DNA from: Palsa-513 sp036510225
GTDB lineage: Bacteria > Actinomycetota > Thermoleophilia > Solirubrobacterales > Solirubrobacteraceae
Reading direction: 5' to 3'
DNA: 64,000 nucleotides
Assembly: GCA_036510225.1 (NCBI GenBank)
Contig: DATCEH010000098.1
Span: 1 to 64,000, forward strand
How positions within the stretch are numbered: the stretch's first letter is position 1; each line of letters opens with the position of its first letter. The notes under the pieces are model-generated. The model was not told the origin of the DNA, ran no database searches, and was given only the letters and a program-made list of their open reading frames with translations. The position numbers and the translations under genes were made by a program. Below are positions 17,219 to 24,759 of this stretch, in pieces.

Positions 17219-18619
17219 ATGACTCGCGTTCGCCGCCGCGCGCAACTTCGCCGGGCGCTCCGGGTTCCCACCGGCATGAGCCCACCCGGCCGCCTCGGCC
17301 ACGCCCTGCTGGCGCTCGCGCTGCTCGCCGGCACGCTCGCCACGGCGTCGAGTGCCGGAGCCGGCGTCCTGGATCTGTCGGCCCCGACCGTCACGACCGG
17401 CGTCGCACAGGCGATCACCTACAGGACGGCGGTCCTGACCGCCGCGGTCAACCCCGGCGGGTTGCCGACCAGCTACCACTTCGAGTACGGGCCGACGGCG
17501 GCCATGGGAACCCAGACGCCGCCGGTCGACGTGGCGGCCGGGACGGCCGCGGTCAAGGCGAGCGACGCCGTGACGGGGCTCCTCGCCCGGACGGGCTACC
17601 ACTTCCGCCTGGTCGCGGTCAACGTGCTCGGGACGACCTCCGGCGCCGACGCCGAGTTCACGACGGCGGCCGCGCCGGCGGCGGCCAAACCGAAGCCGGC
17701 GTCCAAGCCGAAGCCTGTGCCGAAGCCCAAGCCGCCGGTCGTGAGGACCGGCGCGGCGAACGCGGTCACCTTCGAGTCGGCCACGCTGCGCGGAACGATC
17801 AACCCGAGCGGCCAGCCGGCGACGTACTTCTTCCAGTACGGGCCGACCGCGCAGTACGGCCGCGAGAGCCCGGCGGCCCCGCTCGCGGCCGGCACCCGCG
17901 CGGTCGTCGTGACCGGCGCGATCCCGGGGCTCGTCCCCCTGACGAAGTACCACTACCGGCTGATCGCGGTCAACGCGGCCGGGACGGCGCTCGGGGCGGA
18001 CGCGACTTTCGCCACGCGGGCGATCCCGCTCTCGCTCGCGATCGCCGCGCTGCCGAGCCCGGTGGCGTTCGGCGCGCCGGTGAGCCTGGTCGGCGCGCTC
18101 AGCGGCACTGGTGCGTCGGGTCGGACGGTGGTCCTCCAGCAGAACCCGTACCCCTTCACCGGGGGCTTCCAGAACGTCGGCAACCCCGAGCTGGCCGCGC
18201 CGACCGGGGCGTTTCGCTTCAACCTGCTCTCGCTCCCGGTGACCACCCAGTTCCGCGTGCTCGGCGCCGGCACCGCCGCGGCGGTCGTGAGCCCCACCCT
18301 GACCGACTATGTGACGCTCGGGGTCACGATGCACACGACCAGCCACCGCACCCGCACCGGCTCCTTCAGCCTGCATTTCTCCGGCCGGATCGCTCCGGCC
18401 GAGGTCGGCGCCCGCGTATCGCTCCAGCGGCTCGCCGCCGGACGGTGGGAGCGCGTCACGTCGACCAGCGCCCGGGCGTCGTCGGGTGGGAGCTCGAGCT
18501 ACTCGGCGACACTCCGCCGCCGCCACGGCGGCTTCTTCCGGATCCACGTCACGCCCGTCGAGGGCGGCCACGTCGCCGGCCTCGGCCCGGCCCGCTTGGT
18601 GCACGCGCGCGCGGGCTGA
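17219..18619 (+). CDS. Secreted protein with two fibronectin-III-like repeats
   Basis: A 466-residue exported protein. After a basic start, residues about 25-47 form a signal peptide (HALLALALLAGTLATASS, then AGAG). Two related beta-sandwich repeats of about 90 residues follow (about 50-145 and 175-265), each with TYxFxYGPTA...Y and YHYRLIAVNAAGT-type strands as in fibronectin-III-like domains. They are joined by a KPKPxxKPKP linker. The last about 200 residues are two further beta-rich, Ig-like parts. No catalytic motif is visible; it is probably a cell-surface or matrix protein. The start ATG 17219 or 17276 both precede the signal peptide. Confidence 0.72.
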   Translation: MTRVRRRAQLRRALRVPTGMSPPGRLGHALLALALLAGTLATASSAGAGVLDLSAPTVTTGVAQAITYRTAVLTAAVNPGGLPTSYHFEYGPTAAMGTQTPPVDVAAGTAAVKASDAVTGLLARTGYHFRLVAVNVLGTTSGADAEFTTAAAPAAAKPKPASKPKPVPKPKPPVVRTGAANAVTFESATLRGTINPSGQPATYFFQYGPTAQYGRESPAAPLAAGTRAVVVTGAIPGLVPLTKYHYRLIAVNAAGTALGADATFATRAIPLSLAIAALPSPVAFGAPVSLVGALSGTGASGRTVVLQQNPYPFTGGFQNVGNPELAAPTGAFRFNLLSLPVTTQFRVLGAGTAAAVVSPTLTDYVTLGVTMHTTSHRTRTGSFSLHFSGRIAPAEVGARVSLQRLAAGRWERVTSTSARASSGGSSSYSATLRRRHGGFFRIHVTPVEGGHVAGLGPARLVHARAG

Positions 18620-18698
18620 CCGCGATTGGGCAAGAACGCACCGGCTGAGCGCGATTGCGCAAGACGCACGAGTTGACCGCGATTCGGCAAGAATCCCC
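18617..18698 (+). repeat. Three imperfect 28-29-bp direct repeats
   Basis: Units begin at 18617, 18646 and 18674, each with the core TGA(C/G)CGCGATT(G/C)(G/C)GCAAGA. The first unit overlaps the stop codon of the preceding gene, and the last ends about 24 bp before the ATG at 18722. The spacing is close to three helical turns, which could suit a regulator binding one face. Confidence 0.65.
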
Positions 18699-18721
18699 GT
18701 GACAACGAACGGGGGAGTGGA

Positions 18722-20479
18722 ATGCCAGGGGTGCATGTGTCTGTGACGGTGCGGCGCTGTCGAACGGCGTTCGCGATCGTGCGGCTTTGGCGAGCGGCGC
18801 TCGCCGGATCTGTCCTCGGCGTGATCTGCCTGCTCGGGCTGCCGGCCCTCGCACCGGCGAAGGTCCTGCTGGTCGGCAGCTACCGCGGTGTCGCCGGGGG
18901 GTACTCCTCGCTCCAGGCCGCGGTCGACGCCGCCCACCCGGGAGACTGGATCCTCGTGGGACCCGGTGACCACAAGGAGTCGGGCAACCGGGTGCCGGTC
19001 GGTGCCGCGGGTGACGACGAGGCGGGTGCGGCCGTCCTCGTCACGACACCGGACCTGCGGATCCGGGGAATGAACCGCAACACGGTCGTGATCGACGGCA
19101 CGAAGCCGGGAGCCCCGCAGTGCAGCGCGGCCGCGGCCGATCAGGACTTCGGCGCGTCGGATCCGTCAGGCGAGGCGATGGGCCGCAACGGGATCGTCGT
19201 CTACAAGGCGTCGGGCACGGTCGTCGAGAACCTGTCGGCCTGCAACTTCCTGACCGGCGCGGACGGCGGGGGCAACGAGATCTGGTGGGACGGCGGCGGG
19301 TCGACGGGAACGCAGGGGCTCGGGCGGTTCTGGGGGTCGTACCTCAACGCGACGTCGACGTACTACGCGAGTGCCGACGGGGCGCTGGCGTCCTACGGGG
19401 TCTACGCGTCGAACGTCTACGGGCCGGGGACGATCACGAAGGCGTACGCGAGCAACATGGGTGACTCGGGCCTGTACGTCGGGGCGTGCCCGGATTGCAA
19501 CGTGACGCTCAACCAGACGCACGCGGAGTTCAACGACGTCGGCTACTCGGGGACGAACTCGGGCGGCCACCTGGTGATCGAGAACTCCGAGTTCGACGAC
19601 AACCAGTCGGGCGTGGTGACCAACTCTGCGAACAACGACGACGCGCCCTCCCCGCAGGACGGCGCATGCCCGAACGGGGAGACCGGCCCGACGGGTAGCC
19701 GGTCGTGCTGGTTCTTCGAGCACAACTACGTCCACGACAACAACAACGCGAACGCGCCGTCGTTCGGCTTCGCTGCGCTCGCGCCGGTCGGGACGGGCGT
19801 GGTGATCGCGGGCGGTCGGGATGACACGGTGATCCACAACGTGGTGAGTGGCAACGGCGCGTGGGGCATCCTGACGATCCCGTTCCCGGACATCGGCAAC
19901 CCGCCGGGCGTCGCGAGCTGCGGCGGGGGGATTCACATCCCGCTGGGCGGCCTGCTCGGCGACCAGTCGTTCTGCTACTACGACGACTTCGGCAACGAGA
20001 TCGCCGACAACGCGGTCAGCGGGAACGGGTCGTTCGGCAACCTGACCAACGGCGACCTGGCGGAGGCGTCCAATCCGGAGGACCCCGGCAACTGCTGGTT
20101 AGGAAACGAGCGCCCGGCGGGCGAGGGTCAGGCCTCCACAGCGCCTCCCCTGCTCCAGGTGACCCACGGCGTCTGCGGGATCCCGAACCTCGGCGCGGCG
20201 CTCGTCAGCCCGCTCGGCCTCAACGTGATCTGCGACTCACAGTTCCTGGCGACGCTGATCCCGAGCGTCTCCTGCCCCTCGGTGCCGAGCCTGCTCGGCC
20301 TGCCGGGCATCTTCGTCTACCCGCGCCCGACGAACGTCGTGCTCCCGGCGATGCCGGCCCAGACGACGATGACCAACCCCTGTTCTGGCGCACCCGCCAA
20401 CCCCTGGTGCGGTACGCCAGCCCGCGACCAGCATCATCTGACGTCGTCGCGGATCCGAATGCCGGACCGCAATGAGTGA
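18722..20479 (+). CDS. Secreted right-handed beta-helix (NosD/pectate-lyase-like) protein
   Basis: A 585-residue exported protein. The signal peptide lies at about residues 25-46 (LAGSVLGVICLLGLPALAPA). It then has YSSLQAAVDAAHPGDWILVGPGD, the first turn typical of parallel beta-helix proteins of the NosD/pectate-lyase superfamily, where a predicted repeat list is built from a time-or-place vector. Many Asn/Gly/Ser-rich turns follow, along with Cys pairs likely to form disulfides outside the cell. Such folds bind or cleave polysaccharides, but catalytic residues of a known lyase are not recognisable. A GGGGGAG ribosome binding site precedes ATG 18722. The 3' end reads into a convergent region. 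Confidence 0.75.
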   Translation: MPGVHVSVTVRRCRTAFAIVRLWRAALAGSVLGVICLLGLPALAPAKVLLVGSYRGVAGGYSSLQAAVDAAHPGDWILVGPGDHKESGNRVPVGAAGDDEAGAAVLVTTPDLRIRGMNRNTVVIDGTKPGAPQCSAAAADQDFGASDPSGEAMGRNGIVVYKASGTVVENLSACNFLTGADGGGNEIWWDGGGSTGTQGLGRFWGSYLNATSTYYASADGALASYGVYASNVYGPGTITKAYASNMGDSGLYVGACPDCNVTLNQTHAEFNDVGYSGTNSGGHLVIENSEFDDNQSGVVTNSANNDDAPSPQDGACPNGETGPTGSRSCWFFEHNYVHDNNNANAPSFGFAALAPVGTGVVIAGGRDDTVIHNVVSGNGAWGILTIPFPDIGNPPGVASCGGGIHIPLGGLLGDQSFCYYDDFGNEIADNAVSGNGSFGNLTNGDLAEASNPEDPGNCWLGNERPAGEGQASTAPPLLQVTHGVCGIPNLGAALVSPLGLNVICDSQFLATLIPSVSCPSVPSLLGLPGIFVYPRPTNVVLPAMPAQTTMTNPCSGAPANPWCGTPARDQHHLTSSRIRMPDRNE

Positions 20480-20519
20480 CGTTGGTCTCAGCCGGTGATC
20501 GCGCGAGGCGGCCTCCTGA

Positions 20520-20771
20520 TCAGCGTGAGTACCAGTCCGGCGGGTCGTTGAGCTCGGCCTCGAGCTCGCGGGGATGCATCGGCAGGATCGCGGTCACGTC
20601 GGTCCCGCGGATGTAGGCCGTGCGGACGGAGTCGTCGTGCGCGTAGGGGACCACGGCGACCTGGATGAACTCGCTGCCCTCGCAGCGCTCGACCCGTTCG
20701 AGGACGGCGTCCGCGGCTTCGTTGCAGTGGACCGGGCTGGGGTCGGCGCGGAGATATATCCAGCAGGGCAT
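20520..20771 (-). CDS. Small conserved-type protein after the cyclodeaminase-like gene
   Basis: An 83-residue soluble protein, mixed alpha/beta by composition (starts MPCWIYLRADPSP, includes FIQVAVVPYAHDDS). It lies 45 bp downstream of the ornithine-cyclodeaminase-like gene on the same strand, so it is probably co-transcribed. I recognise no family; a structural or regulatory partner is conceivable. Confidence 0.55.
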   Translation of the reverse strand: MPCWIYLRADPSPVHCNEAADAVLERVERCEGSEFIQVAVVPYAHDDSVRTAYIRGTDVTAILPMHPRELEAELNDPPDWYSR

Positions 20772-20816
20772 CGTCGCGTCGGCGCTGCTATCGCCGGGGG
20801 ATCGTCGGGCCGAGGG

Positions 20817-21818
20817 TCACAGGGACACGGTCTGGGCGTCGAGGCGTCCGGCGCGCCAGGCCGCGAGGATGCCGACGCCGATCGCGAGATCCTGGATCGC
20901 AAGGCCGGTCGAGTCGAACAGCGTGATCGCGTCGGCTCCGGCCCGCCCCAGGCTCTCGCCGGCGAGCACTGCGCCGAGCGAGGTGACCCGGTCGCGGTCG
21001 ATCCGTCCGGCGGCGACGGCCGCGGCGAGCTCGCCGCCGTGGGAGGCCTGCTCCCATTCGTCGCAGAACAGGTCGCATCCGGTCACGGCGTCGATCGTCG
21101 CCTCCGCCTTGCCGGACCCGTCGGCCCCGAGCATATTGAGGTGCATCCCGGGCCGGAGGTCTGTGACATCGACGACGGGCTCGGCGCCCGGCGTGACGCA
21201 GCAGACGATGTCGCAGGCGAGTACGTCGGCGGCTGACCCGACCTTCCAGCCGAGCTCGTCGGCGAGCTCTGCGGCTGCCTGCGGGCGGGGATCCGCGCAG
21301 ACGCCCGGGCCGTAGCCGGCGGCCACCATGCAGCGTGCGGTCGAGGCTCCGTTGAGCCCGCAGCCGAGCAGGCCGACGGTCGCGGCGTCCGGGCGGGCGA
21401 GTGCCCGTGCGGCGACGGCTGCGGCGGCGCCGGTTCGCAGGGCCGTGACCGCGCGGGCGTCGATCAGGGCGAGCGGGGCTCCGGTGGTCGCGTCGGAGAG
21501 CACGACGACGCCGCTCACGGTCGGCACGCCGCCGGCCGGGTTGCCGGGGAACGAGCTGACCCACTTCAGCAGGGCGATCCCGTCGCCGCGGGCCGGCATC
21601 GCGCGAAAGTCGCCGTCGGGCGGGCTCGGAAGGTAGACCTTGGCCGGCATCTGCCAGTCGCCCCGGTGGTGGCGCAGGAACGCGTCACCGACAAGATCGA
21701 TCGCCGCGGCCGGGCTGACCGCGCCGAGCACGGCGTCGTGGTTGATCACCGGAATCACAAGATCGTCGACCGGCCCAGACGCGCCGCCGGTCCGGGAGCC
21801 TACCGCGCATGCGATCAT
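20817..21818 (-). CDS. Ornithine cyclodeaminase / mu-crystallin family enzyme
   Basis: A 333-residue NAD(P)-dependent enzyme. The substrate-domain start MPAKVYLPSPPDGDFRAMPA, the conserved ALIDARAVTALRTGAAAAVA and the Rossmann glycine motif VGLLGCGLNGAS identify the ornithine cyclodeaminase/mu-crystallin/alanine-dehydrogenase-like family. Members deaminate amino acids or reduce cyclic imines; the exact substrate is not predictable. The Rossmann loop reads GCGLNG, where most members have GxGxQA. The start ATG 21818 would overlap the divergent small gene at 21809 by 10 bp, so a later GTG may be used. Confidence 0.83.
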   Translation of the reverse strand: MIACAVGSRTGGASGPVDDLVIPVINHDAVLGAVSPAAAIDLVGDAFLRHHRGDWQMPAKVYLPSPPDGDFRAMPARGDGIALLKWVSSFPGNPAGGVPTVSGVVVLSDATTGAPLALIDARAVTALRTGAAAAVAARALARPDAATVGLLGCGLNGASTARCMVAAGYGPGVCADPRPQAAAELADELGWKVGSAADVLACDIVCCVTPGAEPVVDVTDLRPGMHLNMLGADGSGKAEATIDAVTGCDLFCDEWEQASHGGELAAAVAAGRIDRDRVTSLGAVLAGESLGRAGADAITLFDSTGLAIQDLAIGVGILAAWRAGRLDAQTVSL

Positions 21819-22015
21819 CCACAGCCGTGGACCGCCGGCCCGACCTGCAACTGATCGCGCCGGGCGCCTGCGCCGAGGAGACCGCGGCGATCGTCGGGGC
21901 ACTCGAGGTCTCGCGCCGGGCTCGCTCAGCGCCGGCCGCAGCGCCCGAGCAGCCAAGTCGGTGGGTCCGGGCGGCGCTGCTCGAGGGCGTCGATCGGAGC
22001 CCGCTGTGCGGGTGA
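21809..22015 (+). CDS. Small protein resembling acyl-CoA carboxylase epsilon subunit
   Basis: A 68-residue protein starting MRSSTAVDRRPDL. It includes ACAEETAAIVGALE and ends SRWVRAALLEGVDRSPLCG. An acidic/Ala-rich helix with Glu-Glu-x-Ala-Ala followed by a Trp-containing tail is the shape of actinobacterial carboxylase epsilon (AccE/PccE) subunits and similar tiny carboxylase-linked proteins. The alpha and beta subunits are elsewhere in the window, so the link is plausible but unproven. Its stop overlaps the GTG start of the Rrf2 gene, giving a two-gene operon. A start at GTG 21827 would remove the overlap with the divergent neighbour. Confidence 0.5.
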   Translation: MRSSTAVDRRPDLQLIAPGACAEETAAIVGALEVSRRARSAPAAAPEQPSRWVRAALLEGVDRSPLCG

Positions 22016-22464
22016 CGGCGAAGGCCGACTACGCGGTCCGGGCAGCGGTCGAGCTGGCCCACGCGGAGCAGGGCTCGCCGCGCAAGATGGATGACGTGGC
22101 CAAGGCCCAGGAGATCCCGATCTCCTTCCTCGAGAACATCCTCACCCAGCTCAAGAGCTCGGGGATCGTCCGCAGCCAGCGCGGACCCGAAGGCGGCTAC
22201 TGGCTGGCCCGCCCGGCGGCGGAGACGACGCTCGCGGCGATCATCCGGGCCGTCGACGGTCCACTGGTCGGCGTGCGCGGCCAGCGACCGGAGGAGGTCT
22301 CCTACACCGGAGCCGCCGAGCCGCTCGCCAAGGTCTGGATCGCCCTGCGCGCGAACCTGCGCGCCGTGCTCGAGCTGGTCACCGTGGCCGACATCGCCGG
22401 CGGCGAGCTGCCGGAGCTGGTCCTCGCTCTGACGCGCGACGAGGACGCCTGGCAGGCCCGCTGA
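22006..22464 (+). CDS. Rrf2-family transcriptional regulator without cluster cysteines
   Basis: A 152-residue winged-helix regulator. The N-terminus VTAKADYAVRAAVELAHA, the recognition region KAQEIPISFLENILTQLKSS and the wing RSQRGPEGGYWLARP are textbook Rrf2. The protein contains no cysteine, so it cannot hold the [2Fe-2S] cluster of IscR/NsrR/RirA; it is more like CymR, which senses sulfur status through a protein partner. GTG 22006 follows CGGAG and overlaps the upstream small gene. Sulfur assimilation genes lie 13-20 kb away, making sulfur control an attractive but untested idea. Confidence 0.85.
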   Translation: MRVTAKADYAVRAAVELAHAEQGSPRKMDDVAKAQEIPISFLENILTQLKSSGIVRSQRGPEGGYWLARPAAETTLAAIIRAVDGPLVGVRGQRPEEVSYTGAAEPLAKVWIALRANLRAVLELVTVADIAGGELPELVLALTRDEDAWQAR

Positions 22465-22554
22465 CCGAGCGCCTGGCAGGCCCGCTGACCGAGTCACGGC
22501 TCGAAACGCAGGGTCGGCGTGAGTTCGTGGGACTCATTGCTACGGTGAAGCAGT

Positions 22555-22839
22555 ATGGCTACACCTCGGGAGGTTCCCCAGCGCGAGCTGCGCAACCGCA
22601 CCGCTGATGTATTGCGGGAAGTCGAGAACGGCGCAACCGTCCGGGTCACCGTCAACGGTCGGCCGGTCGCCGACCTGGTCCCGATCCGGCACCGGGCCCG
22701 ATTCGTCGGCCCTGACGTCCTCGATCGTCTCTTCGCGCTGCCAGCGGACCCGAGCTGGGCAAAGGACCTGGCTGATCTGCGCTCCGACGAGCCGGAGGAC
22801 CCCTGGCCTCTGTGTGGGGTCTGCTCGACACGTAGGTGA
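22555..22839 (+). CDS. Phd/YefM-type antitoxin (orphaned)
   Basis: A 94-residue antitoxin. PQRELRNRTADVLREVENG and VRVTVNGRPVADLVPI are the Phd/YefM DNA-binding domain, and the C-terminal part LPADPSWAKDLADLRSD is the toxin-binding tail seen when these partner PIN toxins. Its stop (22837-22839) overlaps the remains of such a toxin, which is broken, so this antitoxin is probably orphaned or retained as an anti-addiction factor. Confidence 0.8.
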   Translation: MATPREVPQRELRNRTADVLREVENGATVRVTVNGRPVADLVPIRHRARFVGPDVLDRLFALPADPSWAKDLADLRSDEPEDPWPLCGVCSTRR

Positions 22840-22985
22840 TCGTTGCCGATTCGCGACCCGCCCTGGATGAAATGGCGATCTCCGCGATGACACTGGCCGA
22901 ATTGCACTATGGCGTGCTGTCGTCCTGGCGTGAGCCTCGATCGCACGGGCAGTGCGTGAAGAGCAGCGATCGACCCGGTGCGTTC
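22812..22985 (+). pseudogene. VapC-type PIN toxin, inactivated
   Basis: From GTG 22812 the frame reads VWGLLDT, then TAG at 22833-22835 where PIN toxins have Ser (LLDTS), then VIVADSRPALDEMAISAMTL and AELHYGVL, which is the second PIN motif with its Glu. About 60 bp later the match moves to another frame (ARAVREEQRSTR), and the reading ends before the C-terminal Asp motifs. There is thus a nonsense change in the first motif, a frameshift and a truncated end. The toxin should be inactive. Its 3' side abuts the convergent HprK-like gene. Confidence 0.75.
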
Positions 22986-23765
22986 TCAGGCCGCCAGCAG
23001 CGTGAGCAGGTCGCCGGCGGCGAGCTCCGCCGGCCCCCGCTCTCCCTCCAGCACGATCGCTCCGTCGGCGGCTCGCCGGACCGCGGCGAGTGACTCCTCG
23101 GGTCGCAGGCGCGCTGGGACCGTGTGGGCGAGCAGCAGCAGCGCGCCGCGGCCCGCGCTCAGGCGGACCGGGCTCCAGACTGCCCCGGGCCGGTAGCTGG
23201 TCACGGCGACCAGCGCCACCTGCGCAGGCTCCGTGCCCGCCCTGCCGCCGAGCTCGGTCACGCTCGTCTCGGTCTGCCGCCTGCCGGCCCCGAGCCGGAG
23301 CGAGAGCTTCTTCGGGTAGGGGTGGACCTGCCCGGACGCGTCGAGCACGGCGTACTCGTCGGAGTAGTAGGTCGCGCCGCGGCGGACGAGCTCGGCGACC
23401 AGGGTCGTCTTGCCGGCGAAGCTGAAGCCCGGAACCAGCAGCGCCCGATCCCCGACCGCGACGACGCCCGCGTGGACGAAGACGTAGTCCGGCGAGCTCA
23501 CCGCCACGTGCGTGCGGATCGCCGCCTCGAGCGCGACGATCTGCACGACCGGCGCCTGCCCGGTGGCGAGCGGCCGGCCGTCCTGCTGGACGTCGCCCTC
23601 GGCCGAAAGCGCGAAGAGCGTGCTGCTCGGGCCGGCCGGATCGATCTCCTGCGCTCCCGGAGGCAGGACGTCCCGGACACCGGCGAGCAGCCCCGGGTCG
23701 CCGATCTCCACCTGGATGTCCACGCCGTAGGCGCGGAAGGTCAGTAGCCGGCTGGCCCGGCTCAC
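22986..23765 (-). CDS. HprK-like P-loop kinase homologue
   Basis: A 259-residue protein with the fold of HPr kinase/phosphorylase C-terminal domains. It has FVHAGVVAVGDRALLVPGFS, a Walker A (GFSFAGKTTL), then YYSDEYAVLDASGQVHPYPK, which matches the catalytic Asp loop region, and a basic segment KLSLRLG. Such HprK-related proteins appear in peptide-modification (lasso/PQQ-like) and redox clusters rather than sugar transport. The GTG start overlaps the TGA of the gene upstream as GTGA, so it is translationally coupled to the MauE-thioredoxin protein. Phosphate acceptor unknown. Confidence 0.75.
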   Translation of the reverse strand: MSRASRLLTFRAYGVDIQVEIGDPGLLAGVRDVLPPGAQEIDPAGPSSTLFALSAEGDVQQDGRPLATGQAPVVQIVALEAAIRTHVAVSSPDYVFVHAGVVAVGDRALLVPGFSFAGKTTLVAELVRRGATYYSDEYAVLDASGQVHPYPKKLSLRLGAGRRQTETSVTELGGRAGTEPAQVALVAVTSYRPGAVWSPVRLSAGRGALLLLAHTVPARLRPEESLAAVRRAADGAIVLEGERGPAELAAGDLLTLLAA

Positions 23766-24733
23766 GCCGCCGCGGGGCCCGTCTGACCGCCGAGCGTCGC
23801 CCGGATCAGCGCCTCGATCGCGAGCGCGCCTTCGGCCGGTCGGCTGAAGATGCGCCGATCGGAGCCCACGAGGACGGCGCCCGGCGTCGCGCGCACGCCG
23901 CAGTCACCCAGCACGTCGGCGCTCTCGTGGAGCAGGAGACCGAGCTCCGCCGAGCGGAACTCGTCCGGCTGTGCCTCGACCGCCCCGCTGGTCAGGCTGA
24001 CGATGTTCAGGCGGTCGCTCACGCCGACCCGCCACCGCCCCAGCTCGCCGGCGAGCTCCCGGCATGGTGAGCAGCCCGGGCTGAGAAAGACGAGTAGCGA
24101 CGGAACGTCCCGGTCGAGCTCGTCCGCCAGCGACCGACCGCTCCCGTCGAGTGCGTTGAGCGCGACGCTCGGGGCGAACGCTCCCACTCGCGAGACCGCT
24201 CGCACGGGCGCCCGGAGCCGGCGGTTCTCCTGCCAGAGCGCCAGGACCAGCGCCGCGAGCGCGATCACGCCTCCGCTGAGCAGGAGCACCGCGACCCCCT
24301 GCGGGTCGGCGGGACCTAGCCGGTTCCCCGACCCCGCGACGGCGACGAGTGCAGCCGGGAGCAGACACACGGCGATCCGCACGAGCGTGGCGCTCCCGAC
24401 CGGCTCGGAGTGGACCTGGCCGAAGCAGTGGCAGTCGGGCGACTGGCCGCCGATCACCAGGCGGGCGACCGCCACGAAGAAGGCGACCAGGAGCGCGCAT
24501 GCGCCGAGCGCCGCGAGCCGTGCCGAGGGGGCCGCGAGCAGGCCGAAGCCGACGACGAGCTCACCGGCCGGCAGCAGCCGCCGACCGAGGCCGGCGGCGC
24601 TCGCCGAGAACCCGAACTGCTCGAAGGCGCGTCGCGTCCCTGACTGGTCGAGGGCCTTGCCGACGGCGGCGAGCACGAACACCGCGCAGAGCCCGACCCG
24701 CGCGATGAGAAGGAGCACATCCAAGCACCACAC
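23762..24733 (-). CDS. MauE-like membrane domain fused to a thioredoxin-like domain
   Basis: A 323-residue membrane protein. The first about 180 residues form four to five helices of the MauE/DoxX redox-associated type, with a conserved Lys-Ala-Leu (VLAAVGKALDQSGTRRAFEQ) and a Cys pair PDCHCFGQ in a loop. The remainder is a TlpA/thioredoxin-like domain with the redox motif SPGCSPCREL (Cys-x2-Cys) and a cis-Pro-type loop ATPGAVLV. The membrane part is predicted to pass electrons to the thioredoxin part, as in MauE/MauD but in one chain. GTG 24733 has AGGTGGG just upstream. Coupled to the HprK-like gene. Confidence 0.82.
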   Translation of the reverse strand: MWCLDVLLLIARVGLCAVFVLAAVGKALDQSGTRRAFEQFGFSASAAGLGRRLLPAGELVVGFGLLAAPSARLAALGACALLVAFFVAVARLVIGGQSPDCHCFGQVHSEPVGSATLVRIAVCLLPAALVAVAGSGNRLGPADPQGVAVLLLSGGVIALAALVLALWQENRRLRAPVRAVSRVGAFAPSVALNALDGSGRSLADELDRDVPSLLVFLSPGCSPCRELAGELGRWRVGVSDRLNIVSLTSGAVEAQPDEFRSAELGLLLHESADVLGDCGVRATPGAVLVGSDRRIFSRPAEGALAIEALIRATLGGQTGPAAA

Positions 24734-24759
24734 CTTACGCCCACCTGCGCCGTGGCCTG

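Noticed and set aside
18617..18698. Possible CRISPR or tRNA cluster
   Set aside because: Three imperfect contiguous repeats without spacers; no cloverleaf fold. Kept as a repeat array only.
16931..18973. 680-codon minus-strand frame with Arg-rich product
   Set aside because: It lies antisense to the secreted fibronectin-like gene, has no family resemblance and an Arg/Gly/Glu composition typical of shadow frames. Only the 55-codon gene inside the right part (16935-17102), in a different frame, is accepted.
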